A model generated the notes under the pieces. That model was not told the origin of the DNA, did not search any database, and was given only the letters and a program-made list of their open reading frames with translations. DNA of 64,000 nt from Panagrolaimus kolymaensis. Taxonomy: Eukaryota; Nematoda; Chromadorea; Rhabditida; Panagrolaimidae. This document shows, piece after piece, positions 48,346 through 59,500 of the stretch (the first letter of the stretch is position 1; the number at the start of each line of letters is the position of its first letter). The DNA is taken from assembly GCA_028622995.1 (NCBI GenBank), contig JAJQJQ010000034.1, forward strand, positions 1,178,001-1,242,000, written 5' to 3'. Position numbers and translations under genes: made by a program.

Positions 48346-48718
48346 AAAGTTTTCCAATAAAACATTTATTTTATGTAAAGAAAAGTTGAAAAAGCAAAAT
48401 ATCTTTAATGGGTGTTCATTTTTTTCTGGGATTTTTTCAAACTGATCTTAATTTAAAGCTATGAGTATATTTAATAAAACAATTACTGAAGTTGAAACAG
48501 TCAAAATCCATAGCATGTTCGAAACAATTAAAATTCTTCGAAAAGCCATCAGAAGTAAAAATTGTCAAATGGAAACACTTCACCAGAAAAAACAAAAAGA
48601 AAGAAGGATGCGCTGCTTTCCTAAAAAATTTTGCAAACAGAGTTTATTCTTCGCTTTTGTTCATTTCCATTCATTGAAAAGGCTGTTGCTGAACTTTCTC
48701 ATCTCAATATTTTATGAA

Positions 48719-51700
48719 ATGGATTATAATTTAAGAAGTATACCTAAAAAGCCTGGACCTGATGGAGACAAAGGCGATAAACCAACGAAAGAAACTTCAT
48801 CCGAAGAAGACCCAAGTTGTGAGTTTTTTTTCTTTATTTTTCTTCTTTCTAACAAGAACATTACTAAAAAAAATTTTCTAATCATTTTTATTTCATTTAA
48901 GGGTTATTTCAAAAAGAGGCACCAAAAGATGCTAAAAAAGTAAATGAAGCTATCCAAAAGTTAGTTTTTTGTTACTTTACTTTATTTTTTCTGATTATCG
49001 AAAATTTTTAGTGCTACGAAAACTCTTGCTGCAACTGAACTTGGAAAAGTTAATCATAATTTGGATGTTTTTACACAAAATATTAGTGAAGATCCAGCTT
49101 GGTTTAATAAACTTACAATTCTTTTGCTTGATGTTGGTGACAAATTCAGCAATAAAAAGTAAGTTCCTTTTTTTCACATATTTAATTTGTACCTTATTTT
49201 TAGAACGAAGAATGAATATCTTGTTATATGCAAACTCGGATATGGTGGATTCTCTCTGGTTTGGCTCGTTCTGGACTTAAAAACCAAAGTTTTCAAAGCT
49301 GCAAAAGTTTTCGTTCATGGCCAGAGTGTTAAAGACCTTGAAATAAAAGTTGGTTTTGTTTTATCTTAATAAAATTTCTTGGAATAAACAAATAAAATGT
49401 CTAGTAATTATTATGCCTTGAAAAGAAATTATCTTTGACAAGAGATTAGCTGAGATGAATTAATAAATAATAATTTTCAATCATACTTAAATTTTAACTT
49501 CATTTGCCACTTTATTTCAGATTTTACAACAAACTTCAAACCATTCTAATATATTGCACTTCTATGAAAATATGGATATTAGAACTGTTGAAGGCTCTGG
49601 TAGTATTGCTATTTATGAACCATTGGGAAAAGATCTTAAAACGTTGATGAAAGAAGCTTCCAAGCATGGTGGATTATCGATTTCTCTTGTCAAAAAAGTT
49701 GCAAAACATGTTCTAATGGCTTTAAAAACTCTTCATGGACTCAAAATTATTCACAGTGATATCAAGACAGGCAATATTGCTACAAGTGTTTCTCAACTAA
49801 GCTTGCGACGTCAATTAGAAAATATTGTTAAATCTGGGAAAAGCTTTTCGTCACTTCGCATGGTATGTAATAAGGATAGGAAATTCAATCAAAAGAAGGT
49901 TAGAAAGCTGTTGAAAGAAGAACTTGATAAAATGCCAAAGCAAGACAAGAAAGAAGAGACAGAATTAATCTTTAAATTAATTGATTTTGGAAATGCTATG
50001 GTAAGTTTTTTATAAGTATGTTCCATTTTTATGTTTTACTTTTTTCAGAAAGATGGAACAGAAAGCACTACTGGTACTTATGGTTTTCATCCACCTGAAT
50101 ACTTCTTTGGTGCTCCTATTGTCGCTTCTTACGATATATGGTCTCTTGGTGTTACGGTTAGCATTTATATATATCGCTTTTATTAGGTTAGTAATGTAAA
50201 CATCATTTTCAGATAGTTGTGCTATTAACTAACGAACTGTTCATAAAATACCATAATTCATCAACGGAATTCGACGAAGTTACTGAAATTAGAAATATGT
50301 TTGGCATGTTCTCTCGACGTCATTTTAAGCGCTTTGAAGATCCTAATGGTTATAAAAAGAAATTTACGACAAGATACTATACTGCTGCCGCTGCTAAAAA
50401 ACAATGCTACAAATTTTTGCGAAACAAATTTAACAAACTGCAAATGCCAAAAACTGAAAGAAAGAAACTTATTAATTTTCTGTATCATATGTTAAATATT
50501 GTTCCAAATAAAAGAAAATCTGCTGCTGAATTACTTTCTCATCGATGGTTGAAAGATGTCAAAAGTGATGCTAAAGTTGGATTGATAGAAAAAGCTCGTG
50601 AAGAAAATGTTGATAGTGACGGTAACTTGTTTTAACTTATTTTTCTTGATACATTTAAGATTTTAGGACATAGAGAAACTATTGGATTTGCTTCTGTTGC
50701 TTTATCATCACCGTCAAATCATCATAGAATATCAGAAGTTCCAATGGAGATTGATGAAACTGCTAAGAAAATAGCACGGAGAACTAAACCTAAAGAGCAA
50801 AAAGTCATAAATGGTGAGTTATTTTAAACTAATTTAACTATGAACTATTGACGTGGAAGCATTAGATATTAATTTCATTGATTTTTAGACTCATTCATTT
50901 ACGAAGAATATGAAAACCTGTTTTTGTATCAAAAATATTGGAGAATACCGTATAAAGAAAAAAGGTTTTTTTTCCAATGTCCGAAGTAAGTAATTTTTTC
51001 AACCATACTTTTAATTACTTTAAATCTTTTTAGATGTAAGCAGAGATTCTATTTGGATTCCAATAATAAAAGTCGACCTAAAACTGGATTTGTAAATAAA
51101 GTATCTCACAACACAAAGTGTACAGGTAAGCTGTTTTTTCAAATTTGTTTCAAAAATGGATAAATTCGAAAAAGATTTTTCTTTGAAATTTTTCACATTT
51201 TCTTAAAATCTAAAGTATGAGAAATCGTCTTAAATATCATAAAGAATGAGCATTTTATAACTTAATGACGCAGTTATTTAAAAATAAGAATTTTCTTTGT
51301 TTTAGCTTATTAACTTTATTCCAAATATTTAACATTCTTATTTTCTAGTTTATAAACATTTACCACCTAAAGGATATTTGCCTTCGAAAGAGGAAATTGA
51401 TCGTAAAAGACAATTGTTGATAAAAGAAGGTTTTAAACCAAAATGTGTTCTTGTTGCAAAACATCAAAAAGTAGCCGAAAAAGAAGATGGTGTTAATGAA
51501 ACAGATTCCGATGAAAGCGAAGATGATACAGATTCGGATGAAAGTGAAGAAGGAACAGACTCAGACTTAGATGAAACCGAAGAAGATTCCAACAAAACAA
51601 TCAGCCGTATGTTTTTTAATTTAGTATGAGATTTATTAATTCATATTTTTTTTAGAATTTGAATCGGGACAAAGTTACATTGAATTTGATGAAGTTCGAC

Positions 51701-51852
51701 CAGTATGTTTTGATTTGTTATCTTTAACTTTTTATATTAACTTTTTTTAGTTTAAAAACAATGATGGTGTTGATCAAGGAGAACTTCTCCATCCAAATTT
51801 GTCTGATTTTTCTTCAGACACAGAATATAGCAATTGTGAAGAATCAGATTAA
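48719..51852 (+). CDS. SRPK-type protein kinase with C-terminal Cys/His module
   Basis: Thirteen exons: 48719-48818, 48902-48959, 49012-49158, 49204-49348, 49521-50000, 50049-50156, 50213-50621, 50667-50813, 50889-50985, 51034-51125, 51349-51606, 51656-51702, 51751-51852; 729 residues. Seen: glycine loop KLGYGGFSLVW (113-122), ATP lysine in KAAKV (Lys136), catalytic loop IIHSDIKTGNI (Asp230), a roughly 65-residue spacer insert of the SRPK kind, and LIDFGNAM (Asp305; SRPKs usually have DLGNA). GTYGFHPPEYFFGAP and SYDIWSLGV follow, then HMLNIVPNKRKSAAELLSHR. So the catalytic residues are present. After the kinase come YQKYWRIPYKEKRFFFQCPK, CKQRFYLDS and SHNTKC (about 545-595), a CxxC...HxxxC arrangement reminiscent of FLYWCH-type zinc modules, then a Ser/Asp/Glu-rich tail. 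Likely substrates would be SR-type proteins, by family. The start is uncertain: the frame is open upstream to 48,461. Confidence 0.8.
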
Positions 51853-53262
51853 TCAATGTTGAAATATGATATTAATGAAAAAAATACGATAATGGTTTGT
51901 AAGTTTTTGGAACTCTTTTTATTGAAACATATATTTTTATTCTTTCTCTTTTTTAGATAGTTGGATGAAAATTTTGGTAATTTTGTGAATCAAAATGGAA
52001 GACAGATGTTAGTATAATATGGATTGAAATGAATGTGAACCAACGAAATTAAAATCATCTTTTTATGAATATTATTTCATGTTAATTTATTGTAATTTGC
52101 TTTAATTATGTTATTGAATAAATATAATTTTTAAAAATTTGTAAAGTCTAACAAGTATTGACGAATGGATGAGTAATAGAGAATATGTAAGAAAAAAGAA
52201 ACAGTGAAACATGGTTTTTTGAAGATCAGCTTTGTTTTGTCTTTTTTCTAAAGAAAGTTTTCAAACGTTCTAACTAAATTTGATCGAATTTTTTATAATG
52301 GAAGTATCTTCGAAAAAAGTTAGTTGACACTTTTTTAATTTGAGAATGATAAAGAATATCTTTGTGAATTAGAGAAAGAAAAATAAATTTAAAATTGTTT
52401 TTTCTCTTATTCATAAAAACTTTTTAGACGCCACTTTACCAAGCGAAGGAATAAAAATATTTTTATTTTTTGCTCTCTTTATGTACTGAAGCACTTTTAG
52501 TTTTATTGATTTTAAAAAATACTAATTATAGCATCATAGCTCAAAGTTTCTCACAAAAATATATGGTTTCTTTTATGTTACAAAAAATGTTGTCGAATAT
52601 AAACTGGAAATAATCACGACAAACAGATAATTTTGTAGCAAATAAAAATGTCATTTTTTAAAATATAAACTATTCTTCATATTTTTTGCTTCAAGGACTC
52701 TAGAATTATAACATTAGTATTTACAACTTATAAAAGACCCATATTAGAAAAAGTTAACTTAAATCGTTTGCTACCATCATTGGCTAAAATTTGATTATCG
52801 TTACGGCTGTTTAATTCTTTTTTGTTTGTTTGAATCTTTAATGTTTTGCTAATAAAAATATGTATGTAAGCAATGGATTGGATCACCTTTTTTGGTTGAA
52901 AAACAATATAAAGAAAAACTAATATTTTATAGAATTTTGCTGCAATTTTTTATTTAAAGAAGCAGCCTCCATTAATTCAAGAAAAAGTTAAATTGACTTA
53001 TGATCTTTATGGATTCGTTTTTCGTTTTTTTTTTGGAATTTTTTTTTACTTATTCACAACCTCCAGCGTCCACTATTTGTGGGTGATCAAGAATAAAAAA
53101 AAGAAAAGAAATAAGCTAAATAAAAAGAATTTCTTTTTTAACTGAAACTATTGAAGCTTTGTTAAAACCAATTTCAAGATAGATAAAACTCATTTTTTAC
53201 TTTAAATTTATTTCCCAAACACAAAGCAAAACTTATAGTTTTGTTACGCCAGGAGGCGTGGT
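51853..53262. other. intergenic region before satellite II
   Basis: 1.4 kb of AT-rich sequence. AATAAA at about 52,117 could serve the kinase transcript. No gene, RNA or repeat was recognised before the hAT-type element at 53,271. Confidence 0.4.
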
Positions 53263-53428
53263 CTCATGAGCAGTGTTGTGACTGGCTCCGCCAGCTCCGG
53301 CTCCGGAGCGCTCCGCTCCGCTACAGGTCGGTGCTCGGAGCGGAGCTGGAGCTAAATAAAAAAAAAAGTTGGAGCGCGGAGCGGAGCTGGAGCCAAGATT
53401 TTGTGAAAGTAACAACACTGCTCATGAG
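53263..53428. mobile_element. hAT-type MITE, 150 bp, with 8 bp target duplication
   Basis: Terminal inverted repeats CAGTGTTGT (from 53271) and ACAACACTG (ending 53420) are flanked by the direct repeat CTCATGAG (53263-53270 and 53421-53428). That repeat fits nTnnnnAn and is itself palindromic. The interior is rich in GGAGCGGAGC/GCTCCGCTCC in both orientations around an A10 tract. No coding capacity. Same design as the 35.3 kb element but different termini and core motif. Confidence 0.86.
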
Positions 53429-53540
53429 GTCAACCTAGTATTTAATAGGCTTATGGAAGTGCTCCCATCAAACCGGGAGTCGTATCATTAATGATAGCAG
53501 CAGTGCTAAGTACACCAACTGGTATGTGAGTTAAGTTGCC

Positions 53541-56500
53541 TTTGCATGTAAAGATAGCAAATTTGCTTTTGATTTTTAACTAAAAATATTTATTTAAATT
53601 TCTGAACCTGACAAAATGGGTGACGTAGATTTTTTTTTGATTTATTAGGATCTTCAGAATAACAATTTATGGTATCCTCTTTTGTAGAGTCAAACATAGC
53701 AAATTTGCTTTTGATTTTTAACTAAAAATATTTATTTAAATTTCGGAACCTGGCAAAATTAGAGATGAAGATTTTATTGAATTAAAAGGACCTCAACAAA
53801 TAAAATAAAAGTCTCCTCTTTTGTAGAGTCAAACAAAGCAAATTTGCTTTTGATTTTTAACTAAAAATATTTATTTAAATTTCTGAACCTGGCAAAATTA
53901 GAGATGAAGATTTTATTGAATTAAAAGGATCTTCAGAAGAAAAAATAAATGTCTCCTCTTTTGTAGAGTCAAACATAGCAAATTTGCTTTTGATTTTTAA
54001 CTAAAAATATTTATTTAAATTTCTGAACCTGGCAAAATTAGAGATGAAGATTTTATTGAATTAAAAGGACCTCAGAAAATAAAATAAAAGTCTCCTCTTT
54101 TGTAGAGTCAAACATAGCAAATTTGCTTTTGATTTTTTACTAAAAATATTTATTTTAATTTCTGAACCTGGCAAAATTAGAGATGAAGATTTTATTGAAT
54201 TAAAAGGACCTCAGAAAATAAAATAAAAGTCTCCTCTTTTGTAGAGTCAAACATAGCAAATTTGCTTTTGATTTTTTACTAAAAATATTTATTTAAATTT
54301 CGGAACCTGGCAAAATTAGAGATGAAGATTTTATTGAATTAAAAGGACCTCAAAAAATAAAATAAAAGTCTCCTCTTTTGTAGAGTCAAACAAAGCAAAT
54401 TTGCTTTTGATTTTTTACTAAAAATATTTATTTAAATTTCTGAACCTGGCAAAATTAGAGATGAAGATTTTATTGAATTAAAAGGACCTCAGAAAATAAA
54501 ATAAAAGTCTCCTCTTTTGTAGAGTCAAACATAGCAAATTTGCTTTTGATTTTTAACTAAAAATATTTATTTAAATTTCTGAACCTGCCAAAACGGGTGA
54601 TGACTATTTTATATGAATAAATAGGATCTTCAGAAGAAAAAATAAATGTCTCCTCTTTTGTAGAGTCAAACATAGCAAATTTGCTTTTGATTTTTAACTA
54701 AAAATATTTATTTAAATTTCTGAACCTGCCAAAACGGGTGATGACTATTTTTTATGAATAAATAGGATCTTCAGAAGAAAAAATAAATGTCTCCTCTTTT
54801 GTAGAGTCAAACATAGCAAATTTGCTTTTGATTTTTAACTAAAAATATTTATTTTAATTTCTGAACCTGGCAAAATTAGAGATGAAGATTTTATTGAATT
54901 AAAAGGACCTCAGAAAATAAAATAAAAGTCTCCTCTTTTGTAGAGTCAAACATAGCAAATTTGCTTTTGATTTTTTACTAAAAATATTTATTTAAATTTC
55001 GGAACCTGGCAAAATTAGAGATGAAGATTTTATTGAATTAAAAGGACCTCAAAAAATAAAATAAAAGTCTCCTCTTTTGTAGAGTCAAACATAGCAAATT
55101 TGCTTTTGATTTTTAACTAAAAATATTTATTTAAATTTCTGAACCTGCCAAAACGGGTGATGACTATTTTTTATGAATAAATAGGATCTTCAGAAGAAAA
55201 AATAAATGTCTCCTCTTTTGTAGAGTCAAACATAGCAAATTTGCTTTTGATTTTTAACTAAAAATATTTATTTAAATTTCTGAACCTGGCAAAATTAGAG
55301 ATGAAGATTTTATTGAATTAAAAGGACCTCAGAAAATAAAATAAAAGTCTCCTCTTTTGTAGAGTCAAACATAGCAAATTTGCTTTTGATTTTTAACTAA
55401 AAATATTTATTTAAATTTCTGAACCTGCCAAAACGGGTGATGACTATTTTATATGAATAAATAGGATCTTCAGAAGAAAAAATAAATGTCTCCTCTTTTG
55501 TAGAGTCAAACATAGCAAATTTGCTTTTGATTTTTAACTAAAAATATTTATTTAAATTTCTGAACCTGCCAAAACGGGTGATGACTATTTTTTATGAATA
55601 AATAGGATCTTCAGAAGAAAAAATAAATGTCTCCTCTTTTGTAGAGTCAAACATAGCAAATTTGCTTTTGATTTTTAACTAAAAATATTTATTTTAATTT
55701 CTGAACCTGGCAAAATTAGAGATGAAGATTTTATTGAATTAAAAGGACCTCAGAAAATAAAATAAAAGTCTCCTCTTTTGTAGAGTCAAACATAGCAAAT
55801 TTGCTTTTGATTTTTTACTAAAAATATTTATTTAAATTTCGGAACCTGGCAAAATTAGAGATGAAGATTTTATTGAATTAAAAGGACCTCAAAAAATAAA
55901 ATAAAAGTCTCCTCTTTTGTAGAGTCAAACAAAGCAAATTTGCTTTTGATTTTTTACTAAAAATATTTATTTAAATTTCTGAACCTGGCAAAATTAGAGA
56001 TGAAGATTTTATTGAATTAAAAGGACCTCAGAAAATAAAATAAAAGTCTCCTCTTTTGTAGAGTCAAACAAAGCAAATTTGCTTTTGATTTTTAACTAAA
56101 AATATTTATTTAAATTTCTGAACCTGCCAAAACGGGTGATGACTATTTTATATGAATAAATAGGATCTTCAGAAGAAAAAATAAATGTCTCCTCTTTTGT
56201 AGAGTCAAACATAGCAAATTTGCTTTTGATTTTTAACTAAAAATATTTATTTTAATTTCTGAACCTGGCAAAATTAGAGATGAAGATTTTATTGAATTAA
56301 AAGGACCTCAGAAAATAAAATAAAAGTCTCCTCTTTTGTAGAGTCAAACATAGCAAATTTGCTTTTGATTTTTAACTAAAAATATTTATTTTAATTTCTG
56401 AACCTGGCAAAATTAGAGATGAAGATTTTATTGAATTAAAAGGACCTCAGAAAATAAAATAAAAGTCTCCTCTTTTGTAGAGTCAAACATAGCAAATTTG

Positions 56501-59500
56501 CTTTTGATTTTTAACTAAAAATATTTATTTAAATTTCTGAACCTGCCAAAACGGGTGATGACTATTTTTTATGAATAAATAGGATCTTCAGAAGAAAAAA
56601 TAAATGTCTCCTCTTTTGTAGAGTCAAACATAGCAAATTTGCTTTTGATTTTTTACTAAAAATATTTATTTAAATTTCTGAACCTGGCAAAATTAGAGAT
56701 GAAGATTTTATTGAATTAAAAGGACCTCAGAAAATAAAATAAAAGTCTCCTCTTTTGTAGAGTCAAACATAGCAAATTTGCTTTTGATTTTTAACTAAAA
56801 ATATTTATTTTAATTTCTGAACCTGGCAAAATTAGAGATGAAGATTTTATTGAATTAAAAGGACCTCAGAAAATAAAATAAAAGTCTCCTCTTTTGTAGA
56901 GTCAAACAAAGCAAATTTGCTTTTGATTTTTTACTAAAAATATTTATTTAAATTTCTGAACCTGGCAAAATTAGAGATGAAGATTTTATTGAATTAAAAG
57001 GACCTCAGAAAATAAAATAAAAGTCTCCTCTTTTGTAGAGTCAAACAAAGCAAATTTGCTTTTGATTTTTAACTAAAAATATTTATTTAAATTTCTGAAC
57101 CTGCCAAAACGGGTGATGACTATTTTATATGAATAAATAGGATCTTCAGAAGAAAAAATAAATGTCTCCTCTTTTGTAGAGTCAAACATAGCAAATTTGC
57201 TTTTGATTTTTAACTAAAAATATTTATTTTAATTTCTGAACCTGGCAAAATTAGAGATGAAGATTTTATTGAATTAAAAGGACCTCAGAAAATAAAATAA
57301 AAGTCTCCTCTTTTGTAGAGTCAAACATAGCAAATTTGCTTTTGATTTTTAACTAAAAATATTTATTTTAATTTCTGAACCTGGCAAAATTAGAGATGAA
57401 GATTTTATTGAATTAAAAGGACCTCAGAAAATAAAATAAAAGTCTCCTCTTTTGTAGAGTCAAACATAGCAAATTTGCTTTTGATTTTTAACTAAAAATA
57501 TTTATTTAAATTTCTGAACCTGCCAAAACGGGTGATGACTATTTTTTATGAATAAATAGGATCTTCAGAAGAAAAAATAAATGTCTCCTCTTTTGTAGAG
57601 TCAAACATAGCAAATTTGCTTTTGATTTTTTACTAAAAATATTTATTTAAATTTCTGAACCTGGCAAAATTAGAGATGAAGATTTTATTGAATTAAAAGG
57701 ACCTCAGAAAATAAAATAAAAGTCTCCTCTTTTGTAGAGTCAAACATAGCAAATTTGCTTTTGATTTTTAACTAAAAATATTTATTTAAATTTCGGAACC
57801 TGGCAAAATTAGAGATGAAGATTTTATTGAATTAAAAGGACCTCAGAAAATAAAATAAAAGTCTCCTCTTTTGTAGAGTCAAACAAAGCAAATTTGCTTT
57901 TGATTTTTTACTAAAAATATTTATTTAAATTTCTGAACCTGGCAAAATTAGAGATGAAGATTTTATTGAATTAAAAGGACCTCAGAAAATAAAATAAAAG
58001 TCTCCTCTTTTGTAGAGTCAAACATAGCAAATTTGCTTTTGATTTTTTACTAAAAATATTTATTTAAATTTCTGAACCTGGCAAAATTAGAGATGAAGAT
58101 TTTATTGAATTAAAAGGACCTCAGAAAATAAAATAAAAGTCTCCTCTTTTGTAGAGTCAAACATAGCAAATTTGCTTTTGATTTTTAACTAAAAATATTT
58201 ATTTTAATTTCTGAACCTGGCAAAATTAGAGATGAAGATTTTATTGAATTAAAAGGACCTCAGAAAATAAAATAAAAGTCTCCTCTTTTGTAGAGTCAAA
58301 CAAAGCAAATTTGCTTTTGATTTTTTACTAAAAATATTTATTTAAATTTCTGAACCTGGCAAAATTAGAGATGAAGATTTTATTGAATTAAAAGGACCTC
58401 AGAAAATAAAATAAAAGTCTCCTCTTTTGTAGAGTCAAACATAGCAAATTTGCTTTTGATTTTTAACTAAAAATATTTATTTAAATTTCTGAACCTGCCA
58501 AAACGGGTGATGACTATTTTTTATGAATAAATAGGATCTTCAGAAGAAAAAATAAATGTCTCCTCTTTTGTAGAGTCAAACATAGCAAATTTGCTTTTGA
58601 TTTTTTACTAAAAATATTTATTTAAATTTCTGAACCTGGCAAAATTAGAGATGAAGATTTTATTGAATTAAAAGGACCTCAGAAAATAAAATAAAAGTCT
58701 CCTCTTTTGTAGAGTCAAACATAGCAAATTTGCTTTTAATTTTTAACTAAAAATATTTATTTAAATTTCGGAACCTGGCAAAATTAGAGATGAAGATTTT
58801 ATTGAATTAAAAGGACCTCAAAAAATAAAATAAAAGTCTCCTCTTTTGTAGAGTCAAACAAAGCAAATTTGCTTTTGATTTTTTACTAAAAATATTTATT
58901 TAAATTTCTGAACCTGGCAAAATTAGAGATGAAGATTTTATTGAATTAAAAGGACCTCAGAAAATAAAATAAAAGTCTCCTCTTTTGTAGAGTCAAACAA
59001 AGCAAATTTGCTTTTGATTTTTAACTAAAAATATTTATTTAAATTTCTGAACCTGCCAAAACGGGTGATGACTATTTTATATGAATAAATAGGATCTTCA
59101 GAAGAAAAAATAAATGTCTCCTCTTTTGTAGAGTCAAACATAGCAAATTTGCTTTTGATTTTTTACTAAAAATATTTATTTAAATTTCTGAACCTGGCAA
59201 AATTAGAGATGAAGATTTTATTGAATTAAAAGGACCTCAGAAAATAAAATAAAAGTCTCCTCTTTTGTAGAGTCAAACATAGCAAATTTGCTTTTGATTT
59301 TTAACTAAAAATATTTATTTAAATTTCTGAACCTGCCAAAACGGGTGATGACTATTTTTTATGAATAAATAGGATCTTCAGAAGAAAAAATAAATGTCTC
59401 CTCTTTTATAGAGTCAAACATAGCAAATTTGCTTTTGATTTTTAACTAAAAATATTTATTTAAATTTCTGAACCTGCCAAAACGGGTGATGACTATTTTT

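Larger units (their letters stand above)
45380..48718. other. 3.3 kb intergenic region with duplication and LRR remnant
   Basis: AT-rich. It contains a diverged duplication (45,837-46,125 and 48,045-48,345) and an LRR-like remnant (47,284-47,632, minus). Other open frames (for example 46,181-46,369 and 47,937-48,173) show no family similarity. The sequence immediately upstream of the kinase ATG at 48,719 is open in frame back to 48,461 but has no recognisable domain. Confidence 0.4.

Noticed and set aside
48461..48718. Earlier start for the kinase at 48,461
   Set aside because: The extra 86 residues are Lys/Phe-rich with no domain, typical of AT-rich leader sequence; the ATG at 48,719 starts a more protein-like stretch. 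Not fully excluded.
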